From: Armatimonadota bacterium
GTDB taxonomy: Bacteria > Sysuimicrobiota > Sysuimicrobiia > Sysuimicrobiales > Humicultoraceae
Assembly (NCBI GenBank): GCA_016869025.1
Contig: VGFA01000005.1
Coordinates: 44,682 to 108,681 of the forward strand
Direction: 5' to 3'
DNA length: 64,000 nucleotides
The notes under the pieces were generated by a model. The model was not told the DNA's origin, made no database searches, and was given only the letters and a program-made list of their open reading frames with translations. This document shows, in pieces, positions 24,854 to 32,640 of this stretch; position 1 is the first letter of the stretch, and each line of letters begins with the position of its first letter. The position numbers and the translations under genes are program-made.

Positions 24854-26446
24854 CTAGGGGGTTCGGCTGAACCACTCGTTCCAGTGAAACGTCCCAGGAC
24901 CTCCGACCACGCCGCGCAGCTCGGCACGGTGAAGCAGCAGGGGAAACCAGTCACCCAGCCGCACCGCGACGGCCTCATCGTAGAATCGCTGCTGCGCGCG
25001 CGCCCAGATCGCGGCGCGCACCGCGGGGTTGGTGTGACGCACCAGCAGCCGCAGGTGCGCCGCCATCTCGCGGTCCTGATACCACCCGGGCCACGACGGC
25101 TGCAGCGGAAGCAGGAAGACGGGATCGGGCACGAACGCGAACGTGGTCGCGAACACCTCCCATCCCTCGGACCGCGCACGGCGGGAGACCAGGGTGGCCC
25201 AGTCCATCACCTGCAGCTCAACCGTGAAGCCGGCCTGCTCCAGTTGTGACTTGGCAATCGTGGCAGCGGTCATGTGGTGCGGCATCTCGCTGCTGACCAT
25301 CCAGCGCAGCGGCTGGCCGCGGTATCCGGCCTCGGTCAACAGCCGGCGCGCACCGGATGGGTCGCGCTGCCGGTAGACCGGCTCACCGGCCTCGGTCCAC
25401 AAGGGGTGCTCGCGAGGGAAGAAGGACGGCGTGGCGCGCCAGAACTGCCGTGGGCCGTACGTACCGCGCAGGACCGCCTCTTCGTCAATCGCGGCGACGA
25501 CAGCCCGGCGCAGCGCCCGGTCTGTCATCAACCCGCTACGGTGGTTGAGGACGAAGCCCGCCCACGCAGGCGTGGTGATCGGATGAAGCGTGACCCCGCG
25601 CGCGCCCTGGAGCCGGGGATACTCATCGTGGGGAACCGAGTGGGCGAAGTGGTAGTCACCCCGCAGCACGCCGGCGATCCGTACCGAGGCATCGGGAACA
25701 GGCAGGAAGAGCAGCGCGTCGAGAAAGGGCTCGCGCCGGCCGGCCAGGCCGTCGGGCGGCTCCTCGCGGGAGCGGTACCGATCGAACCGCTCCAGCCGGA
25801 TGTGAACGTCGGGCAGGTGCTCCACGAACCGGTACGGCCCGGTGCCTATGAGGCGGCGGATGATGCCTGCCCCGGCCTCCTCTATCACCTCGCGCGGGTA
25901 GATCACGGCCCCCTGGCTAGGGATGGCCAGCGCCAGGGGCACGAGCCCGTTGGACTCGCGCAGGCGCATCATCACGGTGAAGGCGTCGGGTGCAGTCAGC
26001 CGCTCGATGTCGCGGAACAGCTCGCGGCCGCGCGCGGCAAGCTGCCCCCACCTCTGCAGGGAGGCGACAACGTCGCCCGAGGTCATCTCTCTGCCGTGGT
26101 GGAAGAGCACGCCGCGACGGAGCACGAAGGTGTAGGTGCGGCGGTCCGGCGTTACGGTCCAGCGCTCAACGAGCAGAGGCCGCGCCTCGTACCGTGCCGA
26201 GAGGGCAAAGAGCCCCTCGAACATGTGGATGGCCACGTCCTGCGTGGGCCCGCCCGTGGTCCAGTGGAGGTCGAGGGTGGGCGGCTCGCCGGTGTGGGCG
26301 ATGCGCAGCACTCCGCCGCGGAAGGGCTGCTCGGCGGCCTGCGTGGTGGCGCCGGGACCGGCCTGCGACGGTGCGGCGCCTGAGAACGCCGCGCCCACCA
26401 TCAGGATCGCGGAGACGGCCGCAAGCGCTCGGGCGTGCCTACACAT
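24854..26446 (-). CDS. Peptide-type ABC transporter substrate-binding protein (SBP_bac_5)
   Basis: A 530-residue protein with a signal peptide (ALAAVSAILMVGAAFSGAAPSQA). The mature opening is FRGGVLRIAHTGEPPTLDLH and the family motif 'YTFVLRRGVLFHHGREMTSGDVVASL' is present. It is closely related in layout to the proteins at 7462 and 39190, including the shared MDWATLVSRRARSEGWEV segment. The gene overlaps the 3' end of the archease gene by 8 bases and may be translationally coupled. No permease adjoins it. Confidence 0.85.
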   Translation of the reverse strand: MCRHARALAAVSAILMVGAAFSGAAPSQAGPGATTQAAEQPFRGGVLRIAHTGEPPTLDLHWTTGGPTQDVAIHMFEGLFALSARYEARPLLVERWTVTPDRRTYTFVLRRGVLFHHGREMTSGDVVASLQRWGQLAARGRELFRDIERLTAPDAFTVMMRLRESNGLVPLALAIPSQGAVIYPREVIEEAGAGIIRRLIGTGPYRFVEHLPDVHIRLERFDRYRSREEPPDGLAGRREPFLDALLFLPVPDASVRIAGVLRGDYHFAHSVPHDEYPRLQGARGVTLHPITTPAWAGFVLNHRSGLMTDRALRRAVVAAIDEEAVLRGTYGPRQFWRATPSFFPREHPLWTEAGEPVYRQRDPSGARRLLTEAGYRGQPLRWMVSSEMPHHMTAATIAKSQLEQAGFTVELQVMDWATLVSRRARSEGWEVFATTFAFVPDPVFLLPLQPSWPGWYQDREMAAHLRLLVRHTNPAVRAAIWARAQQRFYDEAVAVRLGDWFPLLLHRAELRGVVGGPGTFHWNEWFSRTP

Positions 26447-26855
26447 CGAAGATCACCCTCGCCGTCCAGCCCACGTCGGCCTGCCTGACCTCCACCATGT
26501 GATAGGTCGCCGCCTTGATGTCGCGGCGGAAGCGGTGGCGGTTCGGGTCAACCGGCTCCCCGTGCACGGTTGCGCGCAGCCGGCTGGGGCTGACCTGCTC
26601 AACCACGAAGGCGACCGGCACAAAGGCCTCGATGTTAACCACCGCCAGCAGGTTGTTGAGCCAGTCCACCAGAAGCCCCTCATGGTCTTCGGCCTCCACC
26701 TCGCGCTCCAGCCATGCCCGGTTCTCCACGGTGCCCGGGTCTACCATGAGCGAGAACATGCCCTCGGCCGCGGCCTCGAACACCTCGACCAACGTTGCGC
26801 CCCGCGCGATGATTCCTATGTCGGCTGTGTGCTCGATAACCTCGAAGGTACCCAT
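26439..26855 (-). CDS. Archease family protein
   Basis: A 138-residue protein. FEVIEHTADIGIIARGATLVEVFEAAAEGMFSLM is the archease N-terminal signature, and 'RRDIKAATYHMVEVRQADVGWTARVIFDV' the conserved C terminus. Archease activates the RNA ligase RtcB and can alter its nucleotide preference; rtcB is not in this window. ATG 26855 has no Shine-Dalgarno sequence, and a TATTAT on the reverse strand ends 7 bases before it, so a leaderless transcript is possible. It is divergent from selD with a 41-base gap. Confidence 0.85.
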   Translation of the reverse strand: MGTFEVIEHTADIGIIARGATLVEVFEAAAEGMFSLMVDPGTVENRAWLEREVEAEDHEGLLVDWLNNLLAVVNIEAFVPVAFVVEQVSPSRLRATVHGEPVDPNRHRFRRDIKAATYHMVEVRQADVGWTARVIFDV

Positions 26856-26861
26856 TGAGGA

Positions 26862-26867
26862 TATAAT
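26862..26867 (+). promoter_or_regulatory. TATAAT box in the selD-archease divergent spacer
   Basis: A perfect TATAAT faces selD; read on the other strand the overlapping TATTAT faces archease. No strong -35 box is visible at either ideal distance. Confidence 0.4.
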
Positions 26868-26896
26868 ACCGGAAGACCCGGAAAGGGGGTGACGCT

Positions 26897-27952
26897 GTGA
26901 CCGATCGTGAGCGCATCCGGCTCACGTCGCTGGTCGCCTGCGCCGGCTGAGCGTCTAAGCTCTCACCGGGCGACCTGGCGCACGTGCTGCGCCACCTTCC
27001 AAAACCAAGCGACCCGAACCTGTTGCTCGGGATCGGGACCGGCGACGACGCGGCCGTCTACCGGCTGAGCGACGAGAGCGCGCTCGTGCTGACGGTGGAC
27101 GTCTTCACGCCGGTTGTGGACGATCCGTACGAGTACGGTCTCATTGCCGCTGCCAACGCCTTCTCGGACGTCTACGCCAAGGGAGGCCGTCCGCTGCTGG
27201 CCCTCAACATCGCTGCGTTCCCCCGCAAGATGCCGCTGGAGATCCTGGCCGAGATGCTCCGCGGCGGCGCCGATAAGGCGGCGGAGGCAGGCGTGCTGAT
27301 CGTCGGCGGGCACACCATTGACGACCCCGAGCCCAAGTACGGGCTGGCGGTCACCGGGCTGGTGCACCCGGCGAGATTCGTCTCCAACGCGGGCGCGCGG
27401 CCGGGCGACGTGCTCTACCTCACGAAGCCGCTCGGCCTGGGCGTCATTACCACCGGCATCAAGCAGGAGAAGACCGCGCCGGAGGTCGCGGCAGAAGCGG
27501 TGCGCGTCATGACGGCCCTCAACCGCGACGCCTCCGAGGCGATGCTGAAGGCCGGTGCACATGCCTGCACTGATGTCACCGGTTTCGGACTGCTCGGGCA
27601 CCTCTACGAGATGGTGGAGGCCAGCGGCGCCGGCGCGCGCATCAGGGCGGCGGCTGTGCCGGTCCTGGATGGCGCCCGGTCTCTGGCCGGGCAGGGGGCC
27701 GTAGCAGGAGGGACCACGCGGAACCTCGAGTGGCTGGAGGACAAGGTGCGCTGGGCGGACGGGGTGGACGAGGTGACGCGGATCCTCCTGGCCGACGCGC
27801 AGACCTCAGGCGGGCTGCTGATCGCGAGCGCGCCGGAGCGGACGGACGCGCTCGAGGACGCGCTCCGCACGCGCGGCGTGGAGACCATCGCGCGTATTGG
27901 AGAGATCACCGCCCCAGGCCAGATCCCGATCGAGGTAGCCGGCGATCCCTAA
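26897..27952 (+). CDS. selD: Selenide, water dikinase, selenocysteine-containing (in-frame TGA at 26948-26950)
   Basis: The frame from GTG 26897 (ribosome site AAGGGGGTGA) reads through one TGA to the stop at 27952, about 351 residues. Around the TGA it reads C-A-G-U-A-S-K-L-S-P-G, exactly the SelD catalytic loop in which Cys or Sec and Lys (here Sec18 and Lys21) are essential. Downstream, GTGDDAAVY, DVFTPVVDDPYEYGLIAAANAFSDVYAKGG and CTDVTGFGLLGHL complete the enzyme. It makes selenophosphate from selenide and ATP for Sec-tRNA and 2-selenouridine. Automatic calling would truncate it to start near 26984 and lose the active site. The rest of the Sec machinery is not in this window. Confidence 0.93.
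26976..26994 (+). promoter_or_regulatory. Candidate bacterial SECIS hairpin in selD
   Basis: TGGCGCA pairs with TGCGCCA across a CGTGC loop. The loop lies about 33-37 bases after the TGA, in the window where SelB-binding loops with a guanine are found. A second, weaker fold (GAGC/GCTC with loop GTCTAA, 26949-26962) starts at the TGA itself and looks too close. Confidence 0.45.
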
Positions 27953-27989
27953 GTTCAACCCGGTCGTCCCTCGCGAGCACGGCGGCTGG

Positions 27990-28736
27990 ATGATGCTGGG
28001 CGTCCCGCTGGTCACCGGCGCAATCACAGCGCCGTCGTTTGATCCCCTGTGGTGGCCGTTCTTCGCGGCGGCGTGGGCGGTCTACCTGGGCCGGTGGCCG
28101 CTGATGCTCCTGGCGCGGCAGCCCGCACATCCCGAGCGGGCGCGGTGGCTCCGCTGGGCCGCCGGCTACCTGCTGGCCGCGCTGACGCTGGGTGCGTTGC
28201 TCGCGGCGCGCGGCCGCGCGGGTCTGGTGGCCATCGGGATCCTGGCTGCCCTGCTGCTGGCCGTCCACCTCTGGCTCGTCTCCCGCAGGGCCGAGATGAC
28301 GGTAACCGGCGAACTCTGGGGCGTGGCAGGACTGACGCTGGCCGCGCCGGCCTCGTGGTACGCGGCGTCGGGTCATTGGGCTCTCGCCGCCTGGGGGCTC
28401 TACGCCCTCAACCTGGTTTACTTCGGCGCGACCGTCTTCTACGTGCGGGTGAAGGCGCGCGAGCAGCCGAAGTGGCCGCCGGATCTCGCTGGGCCGCGCC
28501 GCGCGCTGCTGGGATGGAAGGCCTGGGTGCCGGCGGCGTCAGGCGTGCTCGTGGCGCTCCTGTGGGCGCCGCTGCTGGGGTGGCCCCGGGCAGTGGGCCT
28601 CGCGTTGCTCCCCGGCGCGGTCAAGGCCGTCGCCGGGGCGTTGATGCGGCCACGGCGGCTGGTGATCACACGGGTCGGGGTGATCGAGGTCGTGATGGCG
28701 GCCCTCTTTGGCGTGCTGATCGTGCTCATCGCATAG
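27990..28736 (+). CDS. YwiC-like membrane protein
   Basis: A protein of at least 248 residues with about eight hydrophobic segments. The family's N-terminal hallmark, PREHGGWMM, is encoded in frame but starts upstream of the first usable start (ATG 27990). Between the in-frame TAG near 27936 and 27990 the only near-start codon is ATC (27945). A non-canonical start, or coupling from the selD stop about 35 bases upstream, is therefore possible. The function of YwiC-like proteins is unknown. Confidence 0.75.
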   Translation: MMLGVPLVTGAITAPSFDPLWWPFFAAAWAVYLGRWPLMLLARQPAHPERARWLRWAAGYLLAALTLGALLAARGRAGLVAIGILAALLLAVHLWLVSRRAEMTVTGELWGVAGLTLAAPASWYAASGHWALAAWGLYALNLVYFGATVFYVRVKAREQPKWPPDLAGPRRALLGWKAWVPAASGVLVALLWAPLLGWPRAVGLALLPGAVKAVAGALMRPRRLVITRVGVIEVVMAALFGVLIVLIA

Positions 28737-28773
28737 TCGCGCCCCCTTCGCCTCACCTCTGAACCCCCATCAA

Positions 28774-29169
28774 TCAAAGGGTGCCGAGGGAAACCGGGGG
28801 CGGCGGGGCTCCCGTCGTGCCCGAGGAATCGTCATCGCGCCTCCACAGGATGAGCACGAGCCAGATGATAAAGACCCTCACCGGGAGCGGCAGGTCCAGC
28901 GGGAGGGTGACGTCCGCGCGGCGGGTGAGCATCCCCTCCGGGGTAATTGACCCGACCTCCGCGGAACCATCGAGAAGCACAAACGCCCGCAGGAACGCAG
29001 ACCTCGACCGGAGTGTGTACCGCCTGCCTTCGTGCTCAATCACGAAGGAGCGCCGGAACGCGCTGGGCTTCTCTGCGCGCGCCAGGACCGCCCCGCCGGA
29101 TTCAAGGACGAAATCGCCCATCATCGGCCCTTCTCGGTACACCTTGAAGGTTGACCCACGGACGTTCAG
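28774..29169 (-). CDS. Hypothetical protein with C-terminal hydrophobic tail
   Basis: The conserved-looking part starts VRGSTFKVYREG and continues as a compact beta-rich unit (VLESGGAVLARAEKPSAFRRSFVIEHEGRRYTL, then FVLLDGSAEVGSI), followed by a hydrophobic helix (PVRVFIIWLVLILWRR) and a short acidic/Pro tail. This resembles a small Tubby/LURP-like phospholipid-binding barrel with a membrane anchor, but I do not recognise it firmly. The start is unresolved: CTG 29169, GTG 29142 and ATG 29124 (GAGAAGGG upstream) are candidates. It overlaps the decayed SRA-type fragment upstream. Confidence 0.5.
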   Translation of the reverse strand: MNVRGSTFKVYREGPMMGDFVLESGGAVLARAEKPSAFRRSFVIEHEGRRYTLRSRSAFLRAFVLLDGSAEVGSITPEGMLTRRADVTLPLDLPLPVRVFIIWLVLILWRRDDDSSGTTGAPPPPVSLGTL

Positions 29170-29491
29170 TTCTCCCCTCTCCCGCCACCAGGACACAGAT
29201 GTTGCCTGCCTGGCGCCACGAGTCGACCAGCTGAGTAAGTGACCCATTCGCTGAGAACTCGGGTTGGTCAACGCGCTTGGGGTCGGGGACGCCGACCGCC
29301 CGCGGCACGTCGTGACCTTCATAGATCAGGACCGTGCCGCTGTCCTGAAGCTCGTCCTCATAGGGTGCGTTGGGGCGAACCGACATGAGAATCACGGAGT
29401 GATTGCTCCCTAGGCCGAAGTTCATACCCCGCTGGAGGCTGACTCCCTCGCGGCGACACATGTCCAGGTACGAGATGATCTCGTTGGCCAT
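29102..29491 (-). pseudogene. Fragment of SRA/YDG-domain restriction endonuclease (McrA-like)
   Basis: From ATG 29491: MANEIISYLDMCRREGVSLQRGMNFGLG, then HSVILMSVRPNAPYEDELQDSGTVLIYEGHDVPR, then DQPEFSANGSLTQ. This is the N-terminal SRA-like modified-base-recognition domain found ahead of HNH nuclease domains in ScoMcrA-type enzymes. After about residue 105 the similarity stops and the frame runs into the neighbouring gene; the HNH part is missing. I infer a truncated modification-dependent restriction gene. Confidence 0.65.
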
Positions 29492-29566
29492 CTGTTCGCC
29501 CGGCCGCCCGCTCAAACGCGTTTCTTGCCCGGCCCCCCTACGGGGCAAACATGTCAAGGAGTTAGG

Positions 29567-30490
29567 CTACCTCCTTACGGCGAGCCTGACCTCGAAGGTC
29601 TTGAGTGGCGGCACGTTCGGTTCGAAGGTTCGGTGATAGATCAGCTTCAACCGTTCCTTCCCCTGCCGGATTGCCTTGAACCTGAGCGTGAATGTGCCGC
29701 CGGACCCTGTTGCGCGGGTGTAGGGTTCGAACTCCGGGTCTCCCTCCTGCTGCAGCAGCGTCCCTGCTCCTGGCGCAAGCCCCCACGTGTAGCCCGTGGT
29801 AGGGTTGCCTTCGAGCGCGACACGAAGGGCATCGCCCACACGCAATGTTACAGCTGATCCGGAATCCCTGGCGGTCAGCTCTGTCACGGTTGGCCGGGGC
29901 TGGCCGCGAGACGCAGACACGACAACTCCGGGCGCTGGCAGTTCATACCAGAAATCCGACACAAACCCTTGTGCGTCCGTGGTGAAGCGCTGTCCGACCA
30001 CCCTGGGCGTGCCGTCCACGCAACGCCAGTCATAGATCGTTTCATGGCCGGTAACGGCCGCCGGAATGCTGCGAGCCGTCGGGGCCTTCTTACAGAAGAC
30101 GATCATCTCGGATTGTGGGGTGGCACTGGTGTTCGCCTTCGAGCACGGCAGATTGGCGCCCACGAAACAGGCCCAAACGTGGCCGTCCTTACACCGCCAC
30201 ACGGTCCCTGCCGCAACCACATCGTCCGGCGCATCGTCCGCGATCCCGGCCAGTTTCCTCAGGCCCTTGATGACTGGCCCGGGCACCGCAGGGCCAACAT
30301 ACCGTGCATCTGGCGCATCAATGGTGCCGACCGCCGCGCAGTACAGGAAAGGGTCCGGAAACTGGGCCTGCGCCGGTGTCGGCGTGGAAGCAACGGCCCC
30401 AGACGGGGCGCTCCGTGGCGCGCATGCCGATGACAGGAACACCACGAGCAAAGAACCGGCTACGCATTTGAGCAGCTGCCCGCCGGTCAT
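29567..30490 (-). CDS. Lipoprotein with C-terminal chagasin-like (I42) protease inhibitor domain
   Basis: A 307-residue protein. The start at ATG 30490 (GGGGAGAG upstream) gives a lipoprotein signal peptide with lipobox L-S-S-A-C (Cys near 22). The middle (about 45-200) is cysteine-rich and unassigned. The last 100 residues show the I42 inhibitor signature: NPTTGYTWGL, GSGGTFTLRFKAIRQG and KLIYHRTFEP, ending FEVRLAV. Such domains inhibit papain-family cysteine peptidases. It may protect the envelope from cysteine proteases; the role of the Cys-rich part is unknown. Confidence 0.75.
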   Translation of the reverse strand: MTGGQLLKCVAGSLLVVFLSSACAPRSAPSGAVASTPTPAQAQFPDPFLYCAAVGTIDAPDARYVGPAVPGPVIKGLRKLAGIADDAPDDVVAAGTVWRCKDGHVWACFVGANLPCSKANTSATPQSEMIVFCKKAPTARSIPAAVTGHETIYDWRCVDGTPRVVGQRFTTDAQGFVSDFWYELPAPGVVVSASRGQPRPTVTELTARDSGSAVTLRVGDALRVALEGNPTTGYTWGLAPGAGTLLQQEGDPEFEPYTRATGSGGTFTLRFKAIRQGKERLKLIYHRTFEPNVPPLKTFEVRLAVRR

Positions 30491-30546
30491 CAGGGTCTCT
30501 CCCCTCTGCGTCTGACAGAAACCGGTCGCACTGCACCATACCCCAG

Positions 30547-31488
30547 CTACAGGAGGCGCGCGCCCACGAACAGGTGCTGCTGCGCGTAGCCCGCCAGCGG
30601 GCCGAAGCGATCCCTGGCCCATCCACGAATCGCGCGCGGGGTCACCGGCCGACCGCTGAAGTACCAGCGCTCCACTGCACGCGCCACCCAGACATCCACC
30701 GGGAACGCCTCGCCACGGCCGAATGCGAAGAGCAACACGCAGTCGGCGACCTTCTCGCCGACGCCTGGCAGATCCAGCAGCGCGGCGCGTGCGTCATCGA
30801 AGTGCATGGTTGCGATCCGCGGCAGGTTGATCTCACGGTTCGCGACCATCCGCGCCAGGTCCCGCACGTACCGGGCGCGGTAGCCAAGGGCACACGCGCG
30901 TAGCGCTGCGGGGCTGGCTGCGGCCAGCCGCTCAGCCGATGGGAACGTCCAGCCGGCGGCGCGGCTTCTCCCGCCGGATCCTCCACCGGTAGTGGCACCA
31001 ATCAACTCGCCGCTTCCTGTATCGTCCTCGCCCACGATCGGCTCGCCAAACCGCCGTGCCATCCGCTCGATGCTGAGGCTGATCTTCGGGATGTTGTTGA
31101 ATGCGGAGATGACATAGGATACCAGGCATTCCCACGGATCCTGGCGCATGATCGCGATCCCCGAAGTGCGTGGTAGCTGACGCAGAAGCACGGGGTCGCG
31201 GGCGAGAGATGCCTCGATCTCCGCGAGCGGCTCGTCCGCTCCCAGGTGTCGGCACAGGCATGCCGGAGAGGCGCGCCGATGAGCCAGGGATGTGGGAGGG
31301 CCGTCCCACCTGACCACGAGGCCGTCGGGCCCCTGCGCGACCACAACCACCGTCCCGGCAACGATGCCCCGCCATGTGGTAGCGGCACCATCCGCGGGCG
31401 CCGCCCAGCGAAAGCACTGGCCGCACGACAGGGTGCGGGACAGATCATAGGGCGGCTCAACCGGGATGAGCACGGCGCGGCTTGCCAC
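30547..31488 (-). CDS. OGG1/AlkA-type HhH-GPD DNA glycosylase
   Basis: A 313-residue protein. The N-terminal CGQCFRW and the HhH-GPD block LPGVGEKVADCVLLFAFGRGEAFPVDVWV are OGG1-like; Lys246 is the predicted Schiff-base residue and Asp265 the catalytic acid. 'SAFNNIPKISLSIERM' matches the OGG1 substrate-pocket region. It should excise 8-oxoguanine. It lies 3 bases downstream of a Nudix gene, with a second Nudix gene before that, forming an oxidised-guanine repair group. An insertion of about 15 residues rich in Gly (GATTGGGSGGRSRAA) lies mid-protein. Confidence 0.85.
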   Translation of the reverse strand: MASRAVLIPVEPPYDLSRTLSCGQCFRWAAPADGAATTWRGIVAGTVVVVAQGPDGLVVRWDGPPTSLAHRRASPACLCRHLGADEPLAEIEASLARDPVLLRQLPRTSGIAIMRQDPWECLVSYVISAFNNIPKISLSIERMARRFGEPIVGEDDTGSGELIGATTGGGSGGRSRAAGWTFPSAERLAAASPAALRACALGYRARYVRDLARMVANREINLPRIATMHFDDARAALLDLPGVGEKVADCVLLFAFGRGEAFPVDVWVARAVERWYFSGRPVTPRAIRGWARDRFGPLAGYAQQHLFVGARLL

Positions 31489-31491
31489 CCA

Positions 31492-32109
31492 CTAATCCTC
31501 GAGGATGCCCGCGTCCAGCACGAGCTGCGACCACGTCTCCATCTGGGCGTAGACTGCCCGCACCTCACCGATGCCGGCCAGCCGGCCGGTGAGGCGGTCT
31601 GTCTCCCGGATCGCCACGCGGCCCGACGGTACGTCCACGACGTGCACGAGCCCAAAGTGCACCTGACCGACCGCGTTCTCGTCGTCGTTGAGGACGCCGG
31701 CCAGCCGGGCAGTCCACGGGCCGTCAACGATCAACTCTTCGTCGAGCTCGCGGCGCAGGCCCGCGGCCACTACGTCGTACTCGCCGCCCATGTCGTCCTC
31801 CGCGCCGCCCACGTCGGCGCGCGCGACGTGCCCACCCACGCCCACCGAGTAGAGTCCGTGCAGCCGGCCCTCGCCTCCGGCCTGCGTGCGCCGAAAGAGC
31901 ATGTAGCGGCCGCTGCTCTGAACCACGAGGTAGGGGATGATCTGCTTGAGCGAGGGATCGCCTTCAACGTCACCGCGGCGCCGGAAGAGACCGAACTGCC
32001 GGATGCGCGCCAGGTACTCGTCCAGCCCGACGGAGGAGACACCGCGGAACGGCCCGTTCCAGAAGAGGTCTGCCCGCGGGACTACCAGGATCTGTTCGTC
32101 CACGCCCAT
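31492..32109 (-). CDS. Nudix domain protein
   Basis: A 205-residue protein. A Nudix box is recognisable in 'GGEYDVVAAGLRRELDEELIV' (Gly, Glu, R-E-L-x-E-E), preceded by 'YSVGVGGHVARAD' with a short acidic insertion in between. The N-terminal 60 residues (ILVVPRADLFWNGPF) are an extra domain seen in this sub-family. The substrate is unknown. It sits between a MutT-like Nudix gene and the OGG1-like glycosylase in one orientation. Confidence 0.75.
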   Translation of the reverse strand: MGVDEQILVVPRADLFWNGPFRGVSSVGLDEYLARIRQFGLFRRRGDVEGDPSLKQIIPYLVVQSSGRYMLFRRTQAGGEGRLHGLYSVGVGGHVARADVGGAEDDMGGEYDVVAAGLRRELDEELIVDGPWTARLAGVLNDDENAVGQVHFGLVHVVDVPSGRVAIRETDRLTGRLAGIGEVRAVYAQMETWSQLVLDAGILED

Positions 32110-32116
32110 GCCCGTA

Positions 32117-32617
32117 TCACCTTATGTCCGCGGATTCCAGCGAGCCTGGGTCCGTGGTCGCATAGACGAACTTGGCGATCACTGCCGGTCGGTGCGGCTC
32201 CCTGACATAGGGCAGCAGGAGCGGGATGTCGGGGAAGATCGGCAGAGCCGTCAGCCCGTCGGGCGAGACCCACCGCAACGGGCCTTCGTGGGAGGCCGCG
32301 ACGGCCCGGTTCTCCACGCGCGCGGAGAAAAGGAAGATCGTCCAGTACTCACCTGTGGCGCGCACGACGGCGGTGGCCACACCGCGGAACTCGAGGGGCG
32401 GCTCAATGCCCGCTTCCTCCATCAACTCCCGCCGCGCGGCATCGAGAGGGTCTTCGCCGCGGTCTATCTTGCCTCCGATGGCGTTCCAGAAGCCGGCGTC
32501 GGGCTCGTGCTGTCGGTGGATCAGGAGCACGTCGTCTCCGTGGAAGACGAAACAGAGCGTCCGCAGATAGACCGCGGTGGGTCCATCACGGTGCGGGCGC
32601 GGCGTGAACACTCCCAT
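32117..32617 (-). CDS. MutT-like Nudix hydrolase
   Basis: A 166-residue protein with a complete Nudix box (GGKIDRGEDPLDAARRELMEEAGI, about 50-73). The N-terminal 'VYLRTLCFVFHGDDVLLIHRQ' and 'GFWNAIGGKI' place it in the MutT/8-oxo-dGTP diphosphatase-like group. It is the first gene of the Nudix-Nudix-glycosylase set, suggesting nucleotide-pool sanitation. No clear ribosome site is seen before ATG 32617. It follows trpS by 23 bases. Confidence 0.82.
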   Translation of the reverse strand: MGVFTPRPHRDGPTAVYLRTLCFVFHGDDVLLIHRQHEPDAGFWNAIGGKIDRGEDPLDAARRELMEEAGIEPPLEFRGVATAVVRATGEYWTIFLFSARVENRAVAASHEGPLRWVSPDGLTALPIFPDIPLLLPYVREPHRPAVIAKFVYATTDPGSLESADIR

Positions 32618-32640
32618 GGAGGTCGGGCGCGCGGCCTTCC

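Noticed and set aside
29706..29725. T-loop-like GGTTCGAACTCC suggesting another tRNA fragment
   Set aside because: It lies inside the I42 lipoprotein coding sequence, and neither acceptor nor anticodon stems are found around it.
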